NCBI GenBank assembly: GCA_902619165.1 | Contig: CACNDI010000008.1 | Span: 1 to 64,000 of the forward strand | Length of the DNA stretch: 64,000 nt | Direction of reading: 5' to 3' | Origin: an uncultured Alphaproteobacteria bacterium | GTDB taxonomy: Bacteria > Pseudomonadota > Alphaproteobacteria > Rhodobacterales > Rhodobacteraceae | Shown: positions 19,968 to 30,329 of the stretch, in pieces | Layout: each line of letters starts with the position of its first letter | Position numbering within the stretch: position 1 is the stretch's first letter | Notes under the pieces: generated by a model | Told to the model about the DNA's origin: nothing | Databases searched by the model: none | Seen by the model: the letters and a program-made list of their open reading frames with translations, nothing else | Made by a program: the position numbers and the translations under genes

Positions 19968-20198
19968 TTAAATGTTGATCTTGTAGATACTCTTTAAAGC
20001 TCTCGCTTTTATCTCGCCTCTGCTTAGACCTATGTCGGCTAAGTCTCTGTTAGACATCTTTTCAAGCTCTCTGAGGATCTTTAAATACTCTCTTCTTTTT
20101 ATTACTCTGTCCATTGTTGCAAAGTACATTCCAATGAATATTTGGCTTACTTTTTCCATAAATGTAAGATTGGTTGTTGTTGTTTTTGTTACCGCCAT
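19968..20198 (-). CDS. DUF1127 domain-containing small protein
   Basis: REYLKILRELEKMSNRDLADIGLSRGEIKA is typical DUF1127. Confidence 0.88.
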   Translation of the reverse strand: MAVTKTTTTNLTFMEKVSQIFIGMYFATMDRVIKRREYLKILRELEKMSNRDLADIGLSRGEIKARALKSIYKINI

Positions 20199-20215
20199 CT
20201 TGGCCTCCGTATTTG

Positions 20216-20272
20216 GTTTAATGTTAAACTATATTAAGAACTACTGATCATATATTTAGTTTAGCGCTAAAC
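20216..20272. promoter_or_regulatory. Pair of operator-like palindromes (GTTTAATGTTAAAC 20216..20229 and GTTTAGCGCTAAAC 20259..20272)
   Basis: Both match GTTTA-N4-TAAAC, centres 43 bp apart, immediately upstream of the DUF1127 start codon. Confidence 0.55.
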
Positions 20273-20384
20273 CACCATTGATATTTTTAGTAATCGGCTA
20301 TCGAATAAATGCATACCAAAAGTTAAATAGTGAAATAACCAATCAAAATGTTAATATTTTCAAAAACTAATATATGAGAAGTAA

Positions 20385-21182
20385 ATGACTAATATTGAAG
20401 AACTGAAAGAAAAAGCAAAAGTAGGATGGGCATCATTCATATCTTTTGAGGCGTTAACTAGTACTGCCGCACCGAAGCTTGTACAATTCAGTGGCGCAAG
20501 AGGAGGAATGAGGCTATTGGATGTAGCCTGTGGTACGGGAGTAGTTGCTTTGACAGCGTCAAGACAGGGAATGGAGGTTGAGGGTATCGATCTAACCCCA
20601 GAGCTAATCAATAGGGCAAATGAAAATTCTAAAATAATGGGACTTAAGGCAAAATTTGTTGAAGGTGATGCAGAGTTCCTACCCTATAAAAAAAATGATT
20701 TTGATATTATACTAAGCCAATATGGCCATATGTTTGCTCCAAGACCGTCAATTGTTGTAAAAGAATTGGCAAGAGTACTGAAACCTGGGGGCACTTTAGC
20801 GTTTTCTACATGGCCAAAGGAGTTGTTCATGGGTAAATTTTTTAAGCTTATTGAAAGTTTTTCGCAACCTCTTTCACCTGAAGTTGCTTCTCCAGTTTTA
20901 TGGGGAGATATGGCAGTCATAGAGGACAGGTTAAAAGATCATTTTGATCAGATTGAATTTGGTAGAGATACTATGTTTGCGCCAACTATGAGCCCAGCAC
21001 ATATGCTTAAATTATTCGAAAAAAATGCTGGTCCACTTGCCAATCTGGTAAGAACCTTGGCCGATGATCCAACTAAATTAAGCAATCTACGCAATGAAGC
21101 GCTGCTATTAATTGAAAAGTTTTTTTCGAACAATTTTCTTAGGCAAGATTTTTTAATGACAAGATGTATAAAAAAGGTCTAA
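20385..21182 (+). CDS. Class I SAM-dependent methyltransferase
   Basis: LLDVACGTGVVALTASRQG, LKPGGTLAFSTW. Confidence 0.9.
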   Translation: MTNIEELKEKAKVGWASFISFEALTSTAAPKLVQFSGARGGMRLLDVACGTGVVALTASRQGMEVEGIDLTPELINRANENSKIMGLKAKFVEGDAEFLPYKKNDFDIILSQYGHMFAPRPSIVVKELARVLKPGGTLAFSTWPKELFMGKFFKLIESFSQPLSPEVASPVLWGDMAVIEDRLKDHFDQIEFGRDTMFAPTMSPAHMLKLFEKNAGPLANLVRTLADDPTKLSNLRNEALLLIEKFFSNNFLRQDFLMTRCIKKV

Positions 21183-21196
21183 ATGTTTCCAAAAAA

Positions 21197-22102
21197 TTAT
21201 CTCTTTCTCATTCTTGGGTCGAGGGCATCTCTAAGTCCATCACCGAGATAATTGATACTTAAAACCGTCAGCGAAATTGCGAGGCCTGGCCAAAAAACCC
21301 TTTCAGGGTACTGCTGTATATAGTCAACAGCGTCATTTAAAAGCCGGCCCCATGTCGGAAAATCGGGAGGAAAACCTAAACCTAAAAAGGATAATGCACT
21401 TTCCGTAATGATACCATTAGCAATTCCGAGGGTCGCAGATACCATTATGGGGGATAAGACATTTGGCATTATATGCCTTAAAATAATCAAAGTATCTGAA
21501 GTACCACTTGCTTTTGCGGCAAGGACAAACTCCCTTTCTTTGAGTGCTAGAACGTCAGCCCGTACTATTCTGGCAGTAGGCATCCAACTCGTGATACCAA
21601 TAGAAACCACAATTAAAACAAACATTCCTCTCTCAGGACCATACGCCTCGCTGAGGGGCTCTCTAAATAAGAGCATCATAACTAAAAGGAGTGGAAGGAG
21701 GGGTAAAGAAAGAAATAAATCAGTAATCCGCATAAGAATGCCATCCAATTTTTTATAAAAACCGGCCGTCACTCCTATGAAACTTCCAAAAAACAAAGAC
21801 AGGGCCATTGCCGCTAATCCTACTGCAATCGATGTACGCCCCCCTGCCATCATTCTTGCCAAGGTATCCCTACCTAACTGATCGGTTCCAAATGGATGCA
21901 ATAAGCTGGGACCTTGGTTCCGAGATCGAATATCTATTTGATTTGCGTCAAAGGGCCAAAGAAAAGGTCCAATCATTACTAGCAAAACAATTGAGAAGAA
22001 AATTATTGCTCCCAAAAGAGCTCCTTTGTGGCTCTTGAACTGATCCCAAACATCCCTAATCTTGCTGCGTGGTTTTGCAGTAATATTATAACTATCAGTC
22101 AT
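21197..22102 (-). CDS. Peptide ABC transporter permease (OppC/DppC family)
   Basis: HPFGTDQLGRDTLARMMAGGRTSIAVG, ESALSFLGLGFPPDFPTWGRLL; start MTDSYN near 22102. Confidence 0.93.
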   Translation of the reverse strand: MTDSYNITAKPRSKIRDVWDQFKSHKGALLGAIIFFSIVLLVMIGPFLWPFDANQIDIRSRNQGPSLLHPFGTDQLGRDTLARMMAGGRTSIAVGLAAMALSLFFGSFIGVTAGFYKKLDGILMRITDLFLSLPLLPLLLVMMLLFREPLSEAYGPERGMFVLIVVSIGITSWMPTARIVRADVLALKEREFVLAAKASGTSDTLIILRHIMPNVLSPIMVSATLGIANGIITESALSFLGLGFPPDFPTWGRLLNDAVDYIQQYPERVFWPGLAISLTVLSINYLGDGLRDALDPRMRKR

Positions 22103-23102
22103 AGCGTATCCTTGGATCAAGTATTCCATAAATTATGTCAGCCAATAAGTTAAAGAGCACTATTAACACAGCAAACATAAATGTAATTGTTTGTACCGTT
22201 GGTAAATCATTAGCATAAATTGCTCCAATTAATTGTTGACCTATACCATTTACCTTAAATACCTGCTCCGTAATTATTGCACCCCCAAAGATTGCGGGTA
22301 CATTTAAAGCGATCACCGTTATTACAGGGATCATTGAATTTCTCAATACATGTATCATAACAACAGTCCATTCGCTGAGCCCCTTTGCTCGTGCTGTTCT
22401 CACATAATCCTGATTTAAATTATCAAGCATTGTTGCGCGCATAAATCTGTTTATCATGGCTGTTGTTTGAAGTGCTAAAACCATAACTGGCATGACCATT
22501 TGTTTTAGTTGAATCTTGAATGTTTCCCAATCGACCACAGAGTGTGTTGTGTCATAAATTGATGGCAACCACCCCAATTGGACAGAAAAAATCACTATGA
22601 CGAATACTCCAGTGAAAAACGGTGGGACTGAATAACCTATCATAGTAACGAAAGTACCGACCTGATCAAAAACCGAGTATTGTTTGTAAGCCGAATATAT
22701 CCCTATGGGAATAGCGATTAATATGCCGACAACGTAAGACATTCCAACAACCCATAGTGTTTGGGGCATTCGTTGAACAATTATATCCATTACAGGACTA
22801 CGAGTTTGCCAGCTAATTACTCTTTGTTTGCCTTCAGAAAAGCTCGTATCAAAAAGGTAATCTATAAACACTTGAGGTTCTATCCAAAAAAATTGAATCA
22901 GCCATTTTAAAAATTGAATGTAGAGGGGCTGTCCAAGCCCTAATGCCTCCCTCATTTTTTGCTTTACTTCTGGAGGAACAGTTAATGGTACTTGAGCCAT
23001 AGGATCGTTAGGCGCTAAGTTAAGCAACAGAAAGATGACCAAACTGATAATAATCAGTGTTGGGATCGAAATTAATAGACGTCTCGAAATGAAGCTGAGC
23101 AT
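22095..23102 (-). CDS. Peptide ABC transporter permease (OppB/DppB family)
   Basis: MLSFISRRLLISIPTLIIISLVIF..., DYVRTARAKGLSEWTVVMIHVLRNSMIPVIT. Confidence 0.93.
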   Translation of the reverse strand: MLSFISRRLLISIPTLIIISLVIFLLLNLAPNDPMAQVPLTVPPEVKQKMREALGLGQPLYIQFLKWLIQFFWIEPQVFIDYLFDTSFSEGKQRVISWQTRSPVMDIIVQRMPQTLWVVGMSYVVGILIAIPIGIYSAYKQYSVFDQVGTFVTMIGYSVPPFFTGVFVIVIFSVQLGWLPSIYDTTHSVVDWETFKIQLKQMVMPVMVLALQTTAMINRFMRATMLDNLNQDYVRTARAKGLSEWTVVMIHVLRNSMIPVITVIALNVPAIFGGAIITEQVFKVNGIGQQLIGAIYANDLPTVQTITFMFAVLIVLFNLLADIIYGILDPRIRYD

Positions 23103-23130
23103 TTTAATTTTATGCTGAAGTTTAAGAGAT

Positions 23131-23158
23131 AGAGGCGCAACCCCTGAGTTGCGCCTCT
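23131..23158 (-). other. Perfect 11-bp intercistronic hairpin
   Basis: AGAGGCGCAAC-CCCTGA-GTTGCGCCTCT lies between the SBP and OppB genes; no long T tract follows on the transcribed strand. Confidence 0.8.
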
Positions 23159-23164
23159 ACAAAT

Positions 23165-24877
23165 TTATTTAATTCGGTACCAATCGGCAACATTCCAGAG
23201 TTCGGAGTCCCATGTGTTCAACACAACTCCGCCAAGTGATTTGGCATGAGCTGAAACTCTTCCTCTATGTACCAAAGGAACAATTGTGTAGCTATCCTTA
23301 GTCAACATATTGTTGAGCTTAATTCCGATTTCTCCTCTCTTCTTGAGGTCTCCGGTAGCGGATAACTCATCTAACAACGCGTCATAGGCTGGATCGCAAT
23401 ATCTATTAATATTCTCACCCTGCCATTGGCTTTCTGGCTTTGGCTCGTTACCACATCTATACATGGAAAGGTAATTTTGAGGGTCAGTACCATCAAATGT
23501 ATTTGCGTACATTTCCACATCAGCATAGAATTTTTGGAAAGTATCTGGTGAACCAGGATCCCCTCCAAAGAAAACTGATGCATTTAGATTCCTCAACTCA
23601 GTTTCAACACCAATTTGCTGCCACCAGTCTTTGATTAGAGCTTGGAAGTCTTGTCTTACGGCATTGGTAGATGTTTGATAAAGAATAGATAGTTTCACAC
23701 CATCCTTAGCTCTGATACCGTCCGAACCTTTTTTCCATCCAGCGCTTTCTAGCAAAGCGTTGGCTCCAGCTATATCCTGTTTCATACAATAATCATTTTT
23801 AGCTGCGTACAAATCTGGAGCAGGAACAAGATCACAAGTTACATCGCCCGCTTTGCCATACCCTATTTCTACAAGTAACGTTCTATCTATTGCCATCGAG
23901 AGTGCTTTACGGACGTTGATATCTGTTAGAAATGGATGGGGAGCCTTCCTCGTAGCTCTAGTATTTGCATCTAGATCTGGGGATGGATCTGTTAAATTCA
24001 TTTCCAATCTTTCAACCAATGGTCCAAAGCCGGCAATTGCAATACCTTTTCCAGCTTTTTCCATATTAGCAATAACTTCAGGCGCTAATTGTAGGTTCCA
24101 AGCATAATCGAACTCACCAGTTTCGAGTACTGACCTTCCTGCAGCTGTTGCGTCTCCACCACCTTTGAAAGTCACGGTTGCAAAAGCAGGCTTACTTGGA
24201 TCGCGGTAGTTGTCATTAGCCTTCATCTGAATGACATCATTAGGCTTAAATTCTGTAACTACAAAAGGTCCTGTTCCGATGGGCCCAAAATTTGCGTCAG
24301 TACAATTTGGTGCTTTTGCGCCCATACAGTTTTCAAACTGTTTTTTCTGTATTATTGGCGATTGGCCACCCATGAAAGGACCGTAAGGGTTTGGTTTAGG
24401 TGCAGAAAATTTAACGACAATAGTTCTGTCGTCAGGGGTTGTTACTGAAGTCACCCCATCAAATTTTGCTAACTGGGCACAGCCTCCCTCAGGGTGCATG
24501 CAGTAATCAGCAGTAAATTTCACATCAGCTGACGTAACTGCCGAACCGTCTGACCACTTTAGACCCTTTTTAAGCTTCCATGTGATAGACATTAGATCCG
24601 AACTAACGCCCCCATTTTCAACTGTCGGAATCTCTTCAGCCAAATAGGGAACGAGCGCTCCTGTTTCCGTATATCTCCCTAGCGGTTCAATAATCATCGA
24701 TGACGACTCAATATCCTTTGTTCCACTAGAGAGGTATGGGTTCAAAATTGAAGGTGCTTGCCAGTATATAATACTAACATTTCCATCAGAACCCCTTCCT
24801 GCAAAACTAGCGGTAGCTATAAGAGCTGCGGCTAATCCCACAAATAAAGATTTGATTTTCATATTATTTTCTCCCAA
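23165..24877 (-). CDS. Peptide ABC transporter substrate-binding protein (SBP family 5)
   Basis: Signal peptide MKIKSLFVGLAAALIATASFA; WKLKKGLKWSDGSAVTSADVKFT motif. Confidence 0.93.
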   Translation of the reverse strand: MGENNMKIKSLFVGLAAALIATASFAGRGSDGNVSIIYWQAPSILNPYLSSGTKDIESSSMIIEPLGRYTETGALVPYLAEEIPTVENGGVSSDLMSITWKLKKGLKWSDGSAVTSADVKFTADYCMHPEGGCAQLAKFDGVTSVTTPDDRTIVVKFSAPKPNPYGPFMGGQSPIIQKKQFENCMGAKAPNCTDANFGPIGTGPFVVTEFKPNDVIQMKANDNYRDPSKPAFATVTFKGGGDATAAGRSVLETGEFDYAWNLQLAPEVIANMEKAGKGIAIAGFGPLVERLEMNLTDPSPDLDANTRATRKAPHPFLTDINVRKALSMAIDRTLLVEIGYGKAGDVTCDLVPAPDLYAAKNDYCMKQDIAGANALLESAGWKKGSDGIRAKDGVKLSILYQTSTNAVRQDFQALIKDWWQQIGVETELRNLNASVFFGGDPGSPDTFQKFYADVEMYANTFDGTDPQNYLSMYRCGNEPKPESQWQGENINRYCDPAYDALLDELSATGDLKKRGEIGIKLNNMLTKDSYTIVPLVHRGRVSAHAKSLGGVVLNTWDSELWNVADWYRIK

Positions 24878-25036
24878 GTTAAGGGTCTAAAACCAGTTGT
24901 AGAGACGAGAATCTGATTTTAAAACCCGTTTTAATCAGTGATTGAGTATGCAATATCGATTTGTCATTGTAAATGATGTAATTCAAGATGTAAAATAGAA
25001 CGCCAACTTAATTTTGAATCGGAGATCAGATCAAAA

Positions 25037-26866
25037 ATGCTAGATAATAACGGATCCCTTGCGTCCTTTGAAAATTTACGCGTCGAATTTGATACAAAGG
25101 ATGGAAAGGTTGTGGCAGTTGAGGATATTTCCTTTGAGATTAAGCCTCAGCAAACTATATGTTTGGTCGGTGAATCTGGTTCTGGGAAATCGGTTTCATC
25201 TCTTTCCATGATGAGGCTTGTTGAATTTGGCGGTGGGAGTTTGGCTGGTGGTAAGTTGTTATTCAATAGAGGTGATAAAGGATTAATTGACGTAGCAGTT
25301 TCCAAACAGTCTCAAATGAGACAAATTAGGGGTAACGAAATCGGTATGATATTTCAAGAACCAATGACCGCATTAAACCCTGTTTTTACAGTTGAAAGAC
25401 AATTAACGGAAGGTCTTATAGTTCATAAAGGGTTTTCAAAGAGTGAAGCAAAGAAAAGAGCTTTAGAACTTATGACCATGGCAAAAATACCCGAGCCTGA
25501 GAGACGATTGAAACAATTTCCACATGAACTCTCTGGCGGTATGAGACAGAGAGTTGTAATAGCAATTGCGCTAGCGTGTCAGCCAAGACTCTTAATCGCG
25601 GATGAGCCAACAACAGCTTTGGATGTGACCATTCAAGCGGAAATACTTGCTTTGATAAATAGGTTGAAGGAGGAAACAGGTACGGCGGTGATGTTCATTA
25701 CGCATGATATGGCGGTGGTAGCGCAAATGGCCGATCGTGTTGTTGTTATGTATCAAGGTAAAAAAGTTGAAGAGGGGACAGTACATGAGATTTTTAATAA
25801 TCCTCAGCATGAGTACACGAAGTCCCTCTTAGCAGCCGTTCCAAAACTTGGAGAGATGGCAAGCAAGAAATATCCCGAACCCATGCGGTTAGTAGGGGAG
25901 AAAACGACCAAGGCCTTAAAGCCTATTATTGGAACGAACGAGCCCCTGCTTCAAGTGAACAATCTAGTGACCCGCTACCCGGTTAAAGGGGGCGTATTCA
26001 GACGAACAGTGGCACGCGTGCATGCTGTTGAGGATGTATCTTTTACTATAATGAAAGGAAAGACTCTTTCGCTTGTTGGGGAGTCAGGGTGTGGTAAGTC
26101 AACGGTGGGACGCTCGCTCATTCGATTGGTAGACCCAACATCAGGGGATGTGAATTTAGATGGTCAGAATATACTATCACTTAATCAAAAGGATATGCGG
26201 GAAGCCCGGAGCAATATCCAGATGGTTTTTCAAGATCCTTTCGCCTCATTAAATCCACAAATGATGTTAATTGATCAAGTGGCGGAACCGTTGCGTAACT
26301 ACGGAACGGTGAAGCGTGAAGTATTGCAGGAAAAAATTGGTGATCTCTTCGATCGTGTAAAGTTACCACGAAGTTTTATGCAACGCTACCCACATGAACT
26401 TTCCGGTGGTCAGCGTCAGCGGATAGCCATTGCGCGTGCACTAGCGCTTAACCCTAAGCTGATAATAGCAGATGAAGCGGTGAGCGCATTGGATGTATCG
26501 GTACAAGCGCAAGTACTAAACTTAATGATGGAACTCCAGTTTGATTTGGGATTATCTTTTTTATTCATTAGTCATGATATGGCGGTTGTTGAGCGGGTAA
26601 GCCATGATGTTGGTGTTATGTATTTAGGACGCTTGGTTGAGATCGGTCCTAGACAAGCTATATTCCGTAATCCTCAGCATCCTTATACACAGGATTTGTT
26701 AAAAGCGGTACCTATTGCGGATCCAGACAAAAGGAAGTCGGAAAGAGATCTAAACTTTAAACCTCTTCCATCACCTATTCATGATTTGAACTATAAGGCT
26801 GAACCATCGGTATATAGAAAAGTGGCAAAAAACCACTATGTCTTAACAACGGACTGTGGGTATTAA
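25037..26866 (+). CDS. Peptide ABC transporter ATP-binding protein, tandem (DppD-DppF fusion) type
   Basis: Two Walker A ([16 protein letters not shown]) and two LSGG signature sets ([18 protein letters not shown]). Confidence 0.95.
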   Translation: MLDNNGSLASFENLRVEFDTKDGKVVAVEDISFEIKPQQTICLVGESGSGKSVSSLSMMRLVEFGGGSLAGGKLLFNRGDKGLIDVAVSKQSQMRQIRGNEIGMIFQEPMTALNPVFTVERQLTEGLIVHKGFSKSEAKKRALELMTMAKIPEPERRLKQFPHELSGGMRQRVVIAIALACQPRLLIADEPTTALDVTIQAEILALINRLKEETGTAVMFITHDMAVVAQMADRVVVMYQGKKVEEGTVHEIFNNPQHEYTKSLLAAVPKLGEMASKKYPEPMRLVGEKTTKALKPIIGTNEPLLQVNNLVTRYPVKGGVFRRTVARVHAVEDVSFTIMKGKTLSLVGESGCGKSTVGRSLIRLVDPTSGDVNLDGQNILSLNQKDMREARSNIQMVFQDPFASLNPQMMLIDQVAEPLRNYGTVKREVLQEKIGDLFDRVKLPRSFMQRYPHELSGGQRQRIAIARALALNPKLIIADEAVSALDVSVQAQVLNLMMELQFDLGLSFLFISHDMAVVERVSHDVGVMYLGRLVEIGPRQAIFRNPQHPYTQDLLKAVPIADPDKRKSERDLNFKPLPSPIHDLNYKAEPSVYRKVAKNHYVLTTDCGY

Positions 26867-26870
26867 TAAG

Positions 26871-28028
26871 ATGAGTAAATTATCGGCTTTAGAAATTCTG
26901 GAAAAATTAGTTAGCTTTCCAACGGTAAGCGATAGGAGTAATCTTGAGCTTATTGACTGGGTAGAAAATTACTTAAACTCCTTTCAAATAGAGACACATA
27001 GAAAATATAATGAAGATAAGGATAAGGCTTCACTCTTCGCTCATGTTGGTCCACAAATAGAAGGAGCTGTAGTTTTGTCTGGCCATACGGATGTAGTTCC
27101 TGTTGAGGGCCAAGATTGGAATACTGATCCTTGGGTGCTGACAGAAAATGATAATAAACTTTATGGTCGTGGATCTTGCGATATGAAGGGATTTGATGCA
27201 TTGGCTATTTGGGCAATGATTGAAGCTAATAAGAGTGAACTGAAAAGACCTCTCCAAATAGCACTCAGTTATGATGAGGAAGTTGGATGTTTAGGCGCGC
27301 CTCCGATGATAGACGAAATGATAAAAAAATTGCCAAAAGCTAGTATGGTAATTGTTGGAGAACCATCCAATATGCTCGCAGTAACTGGACATAAGGGTGC
27401 TTTAGGTTTTACAACACATTTAGTTGGGAAAGAGGTTCATTCATCAATATTAGACAGAGGTGTTAGCGCAATAATGAATGGAGCAAAGTTGATAGATTGG
27501 GCAAATCATCAGAATGTTGTTAATAAAAAATTGGAGATAACTGAGACGGCAAAGTTATTTGACCCTCCCTATACCACTTTACATGTAGGTGTTATAAAAG
27601 GAGGAACAGCACATAATATAACCGCAAAAGATTGTCATTTTGAAATGGACATAAGAGTTGTCTCGGACCAAAAAGTTGATTTTTGGATTGAAAAATATAG
27701 CGCAAAAGTAAAAGAGATAGAAACTGACATGAAAGCCATCTCAGAAGATGCAAAAATAGTTGTCTCAAATAGATCTGCAGTACCAGGGTTAAGACCAGAA
27801 ACTAATGGTGAAGCTGAAACTTTTGTCAGACAAATTACTGGGGATAATGGAAACCATTTTGTTTCTTATGGCACTGAGGCTGGTCAATTTCAAGAAAGAG
27901 GGTATTCCGCTGTTATATGTGGGCCAGGTGATATTTCCGTAGCCCATCAACCTAATGAATACATTGAGAAATCTCAATTTGAACTTGGCCTAAGCTTTAT
28001 GAAAAATATGGTCGAAAAGCTTTCTTGA
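26871..28028 (+). CDS. Acetylornithine deacetylase-like M20 peptidase
   Basis: VVLSGHTDVVPVEGQDW, YGRGSCDMKGF, YDEEVGCLG; ArgE-like. Confidence 0.88.
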   Translation: MSKLSALEILEKLVSFPTVSDRSNLELIDWVENYLNSFQIETHRKYNEDKDKASLFAHVGPQIEGAVVLSGHTDVVPVEGQDWNTDPWVLTENDNKLYGRGSCDMKGFDALAIWAMIEANKSELKRPLQIALSYDEEVGCLGAPPMIDEMIKKLPKASMVIVGEPSNMLAVTGHKGALGFTTHLVGKEVHSSILDRGVSAIMNGAKLIDWANHQNVVNKKLEITETAKLFDPPYTTLHVGVIKGGTAHNITAKDCHFEMDIRVVSDQKVDFWIEKYSAKVKEIETDMKAISEDAKIVVSNRSAVPGLRPETNGEAETFVRQITGDNGNHFVSYGTEAGQFQERGYSAVICGPGDISVAHQPNEYIEKSQFELGLSFMKNMVEKLS

Positions 28029-28125
28029 AAATAATAAAAATTCAGTTTTTTAATGCCAGTTTTTATTGACAGAAATGAGCTTAGTAAAATACGATTTAGT
28101 TATAGAAATTTAAAGGAAATACAAA

Positions 28126-28809
28126 ATGCATATAGAACCTGGAGTAGTAAACGGCGCAAAAATCGGACTTAGTTATTTAACCAGCGCAACAGCAATAGCA
28201 TTAGGATTGAAATTGCTCATTCAGCGAATGTTTCATAGCACATCTGTTTTGATAACAGCTGTCAGATGTCTGATAACAACTATTTTTGTTTTTTCCTTTT
28301 TTGAGGTCCTCCCACAGTACCCACTCGGTGTATCAGAGGTCCATTTTATATTTGGTGCAACTTTGTTCTTATTTTTTGGTGCTGGAGCAACAGCTTTTGG
28401 TCTGGTTGCAGGTTTATCTTTGCAGGGAATTTTGTTAGCTCCATCAGATTTACCGCAGCTCTACATAAACATATCAACTTTACTATTTCCGTTATTTGCG
28501 GTTTCGTACATTTCAAAGAAGATAATACCGGCTAACATCGCGTACACAGATTTGCAGTATAGGCAAGTTATATCTTTAACTGGTGTTTATCAGGGTGGAA
28601 TAATTCTTTGGGTAGCGTTTTGGTGTTTCTATGGCCAAGGATTTAATCAAGAAACATTTTACAATGTCGGTGTATTCTCTTTAGCGTACTCTACGGTCAT
28701 TGGCATAGAGTGCCTACTGGATGTTGGATTACTAGCCACATTTAAAAGTTACAAAAAAAAATCTTTGCCATCTGTACTTAATCAAAGGTTGATTTCTGTA
28801 AAAGACTAA
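28126..28809 (+). CDS. CbiM-like energy-coupling factor transporter permease (stand-alone)
   Basis: MHIEPGVV.. N-terminus with multi-TM architecture resembling CbiM-type metal permeases. Confidence 0.65.
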   Translation: MHIEPGVVNGAKIGLSYLTSATAIALGLKLLIQRMFHSTSVLITAVRCLITTIFVFSFFEVLPQYPLGVSEVHFIFGATLFLFFGAGATAFGLVAGLSLQGILLAPSDLPQLYINISTLLFPLFAVSYISKKIIPANIAYTDLQYRQVISLTGVYQGGIILWVAFWCFYGQGFNQETFYNVGVFSLAYSTVIGIECLLDVGLLATFKSYKKKSLPSVLNQRLISVKD

Positions 28810-28913
28810 TTATTTCATCTATTCAGATATGAAATTAAAGTAGAATTAATTTTCAGAACTGTAATACCTTCTGGGTTATTCATGCTAGCATTTAATATGA
28901 AAGGTTAACAACT

Positions 28914-30149
28914 ATGGGATCCATAAACTTTGAGAAGTTAGACAAACTTGCTGAACTCTCAGTAAGTACTGGTGTTGGTCTCCAAAAAGGACAAAACTTG
29001 TTGATTACTGCTCCATCAGATGCACTACCACTAGTTAGATTAATAGCTAAGCATGCTTACAAAGCGGGGGCAGGCTTAGTAACACCTTTTCTTTCCGACA
29101 GCGAAATAACCCTCGCAAGATATAAATACGCATCTGTCGAAAGCTTCGACGAAGCAGCAGATTGGCTCTACAAGGGTATGGGAGAAGCGTTTGATAACAA
29201 TACGGCTAGAATGGCAATTGCTGGTGATGACCCAATGTTATTAACAGATGTGGACCCAGAAAAAGTTGCAAGAGCAAATAAAGCTAACTCTAAAGCTTAC
29301 AAACCGGCAAGAGAACGAATTACCCAGTTTGATATTAACTGGAATATTATAGCTTGGCCGGGCCTAGCTTGGGCAAAAAGAATGTTCCCTGACCTAGCTG
29401 AGGGTGAAGCGCAAGCCCGATTAGCTGAGGCCATATTTATGGCTTCGCGCGTTAATACAGAAGATCCCGTTGCATCATGGAAGACACATAATCAGAAACT
29501 AAAGAAGAAAAGGGAATGGTTAAATCAAAAAAATTTTGAAGAAATACATTTCAAGGGGCCAGGCACTGATTTGAAGGTAGGTTTGGCTGATGACCACGAG
29601 TGGATGGGTGGCGCTTCAATGGCTCAAAATGGTGTTATTTGTAATCCTAATATTCCTTCTGAAGAAGTGTTCACCACCCCACATGCGCTGAAAGTCGAGG
29701 GCTATGTATCTTCTACTAAACCGTTATCGCATCAAGGAACGTTAATTGATAATATTCGAGTTGTTTTTGAAAAAGGTAGTATCACAGATGCAAAAGCTAG
29801 CAAAGGTGAAACCGTTTTGAAGAAGGTTTTAGAGTCTGATGAAGGAGCTCGAAGATTGGGAGAAGTAGCACTCGTGCCTAATAGCTCACCAATTTCGAAC
29901 TCTGGACTTTTGTTTTACAATACACTTTTTGATGAAAATGCTGCATGTCATATAGCTCTTGGCCAGTGTTACTCTAAGTGCTTTAAAGGAGACACTAACC
30001 TTTCGACGGCAGAAATAAGGGAGCGAGGAGGCAATTCAAGCATGATCCATATTGATTGGATGATTGGGTCGGGTGAGATTGACATTGATGGTTTTAGGAA
30101 AAGTGGAGAAATAGTACCTATATTTAGGAAAGGTGAGTGGGTTGATTAA
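28914..30149 (+). CDS. M29-family aminopeptidase
   Basis: PepS/AmpS-like sequence (EWMGGASMAQNGVICNPNIPSEEVFTTPH, HIALGQCYSKCF). Confidence 0.88.
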   Translation: MGSINFEKLDKLAELSVSTGVGLQKGQNLLITAPSDALPLVRLIAKHAYKAGAGLVTPFLSDSEITLARYKYASVESFDEAADWLYKGMGEAFDNNTARMAIAGDDPMLLTDVDPEKVARANKANSKAYKPARERITQFDINWNIIAWPGLAWAKRMFPDLAEGEAQARLAEAIFMASRVNTEDPVASWKTHNQKLKKKREWLNQKNFEEIHFKGPGTDLKVGLADDHEWMGGASMAQNGVICNPNIPSEEVFTTPHALKVEGYVSSTKPLSHQGTLIDNIRVVFEKGSITDAKASKGETVLKKVLESDEGARRLGEVALVPNSSPISNSGLLFYNTLFDENAACHIALGQCYSKCFKGDTNLSTAEIRERGGNSSMIHIDWMIGSGEIDIDGFRKSGEIVPIFRKGEWVD

Positions 30150-30318
30150 AACAGATATACTAACATCAAAAGTGTTAGCCGAGGGCTTAAAAAAAATAGT
30201 AAAGCTTGAAGGTGTCGATGAAAAAAAAGAGCCGTATGAAAAAACAAAAAAAATTACCAAAGGGGTAGTTGTAGCTTTAAGTGCTGAAGCAAAACAGAAA
30301 GTAATTAAGTCTCTATAG
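30133..30318 (+). CDS. Small Lys-rich protein, unknown function
   Basis: 61 aa ORF with GTG start overlapping the aminopeptidase 3' end. Confidence 0.35.
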   Translation: MSGLIKTDILTSKVLAEGLKKIVKLEGVDEKKEPYEKTKKITKGVVVALSAEAKQKVIKSL

Positions 30319-30329
30319 ATTTCTTTTAA

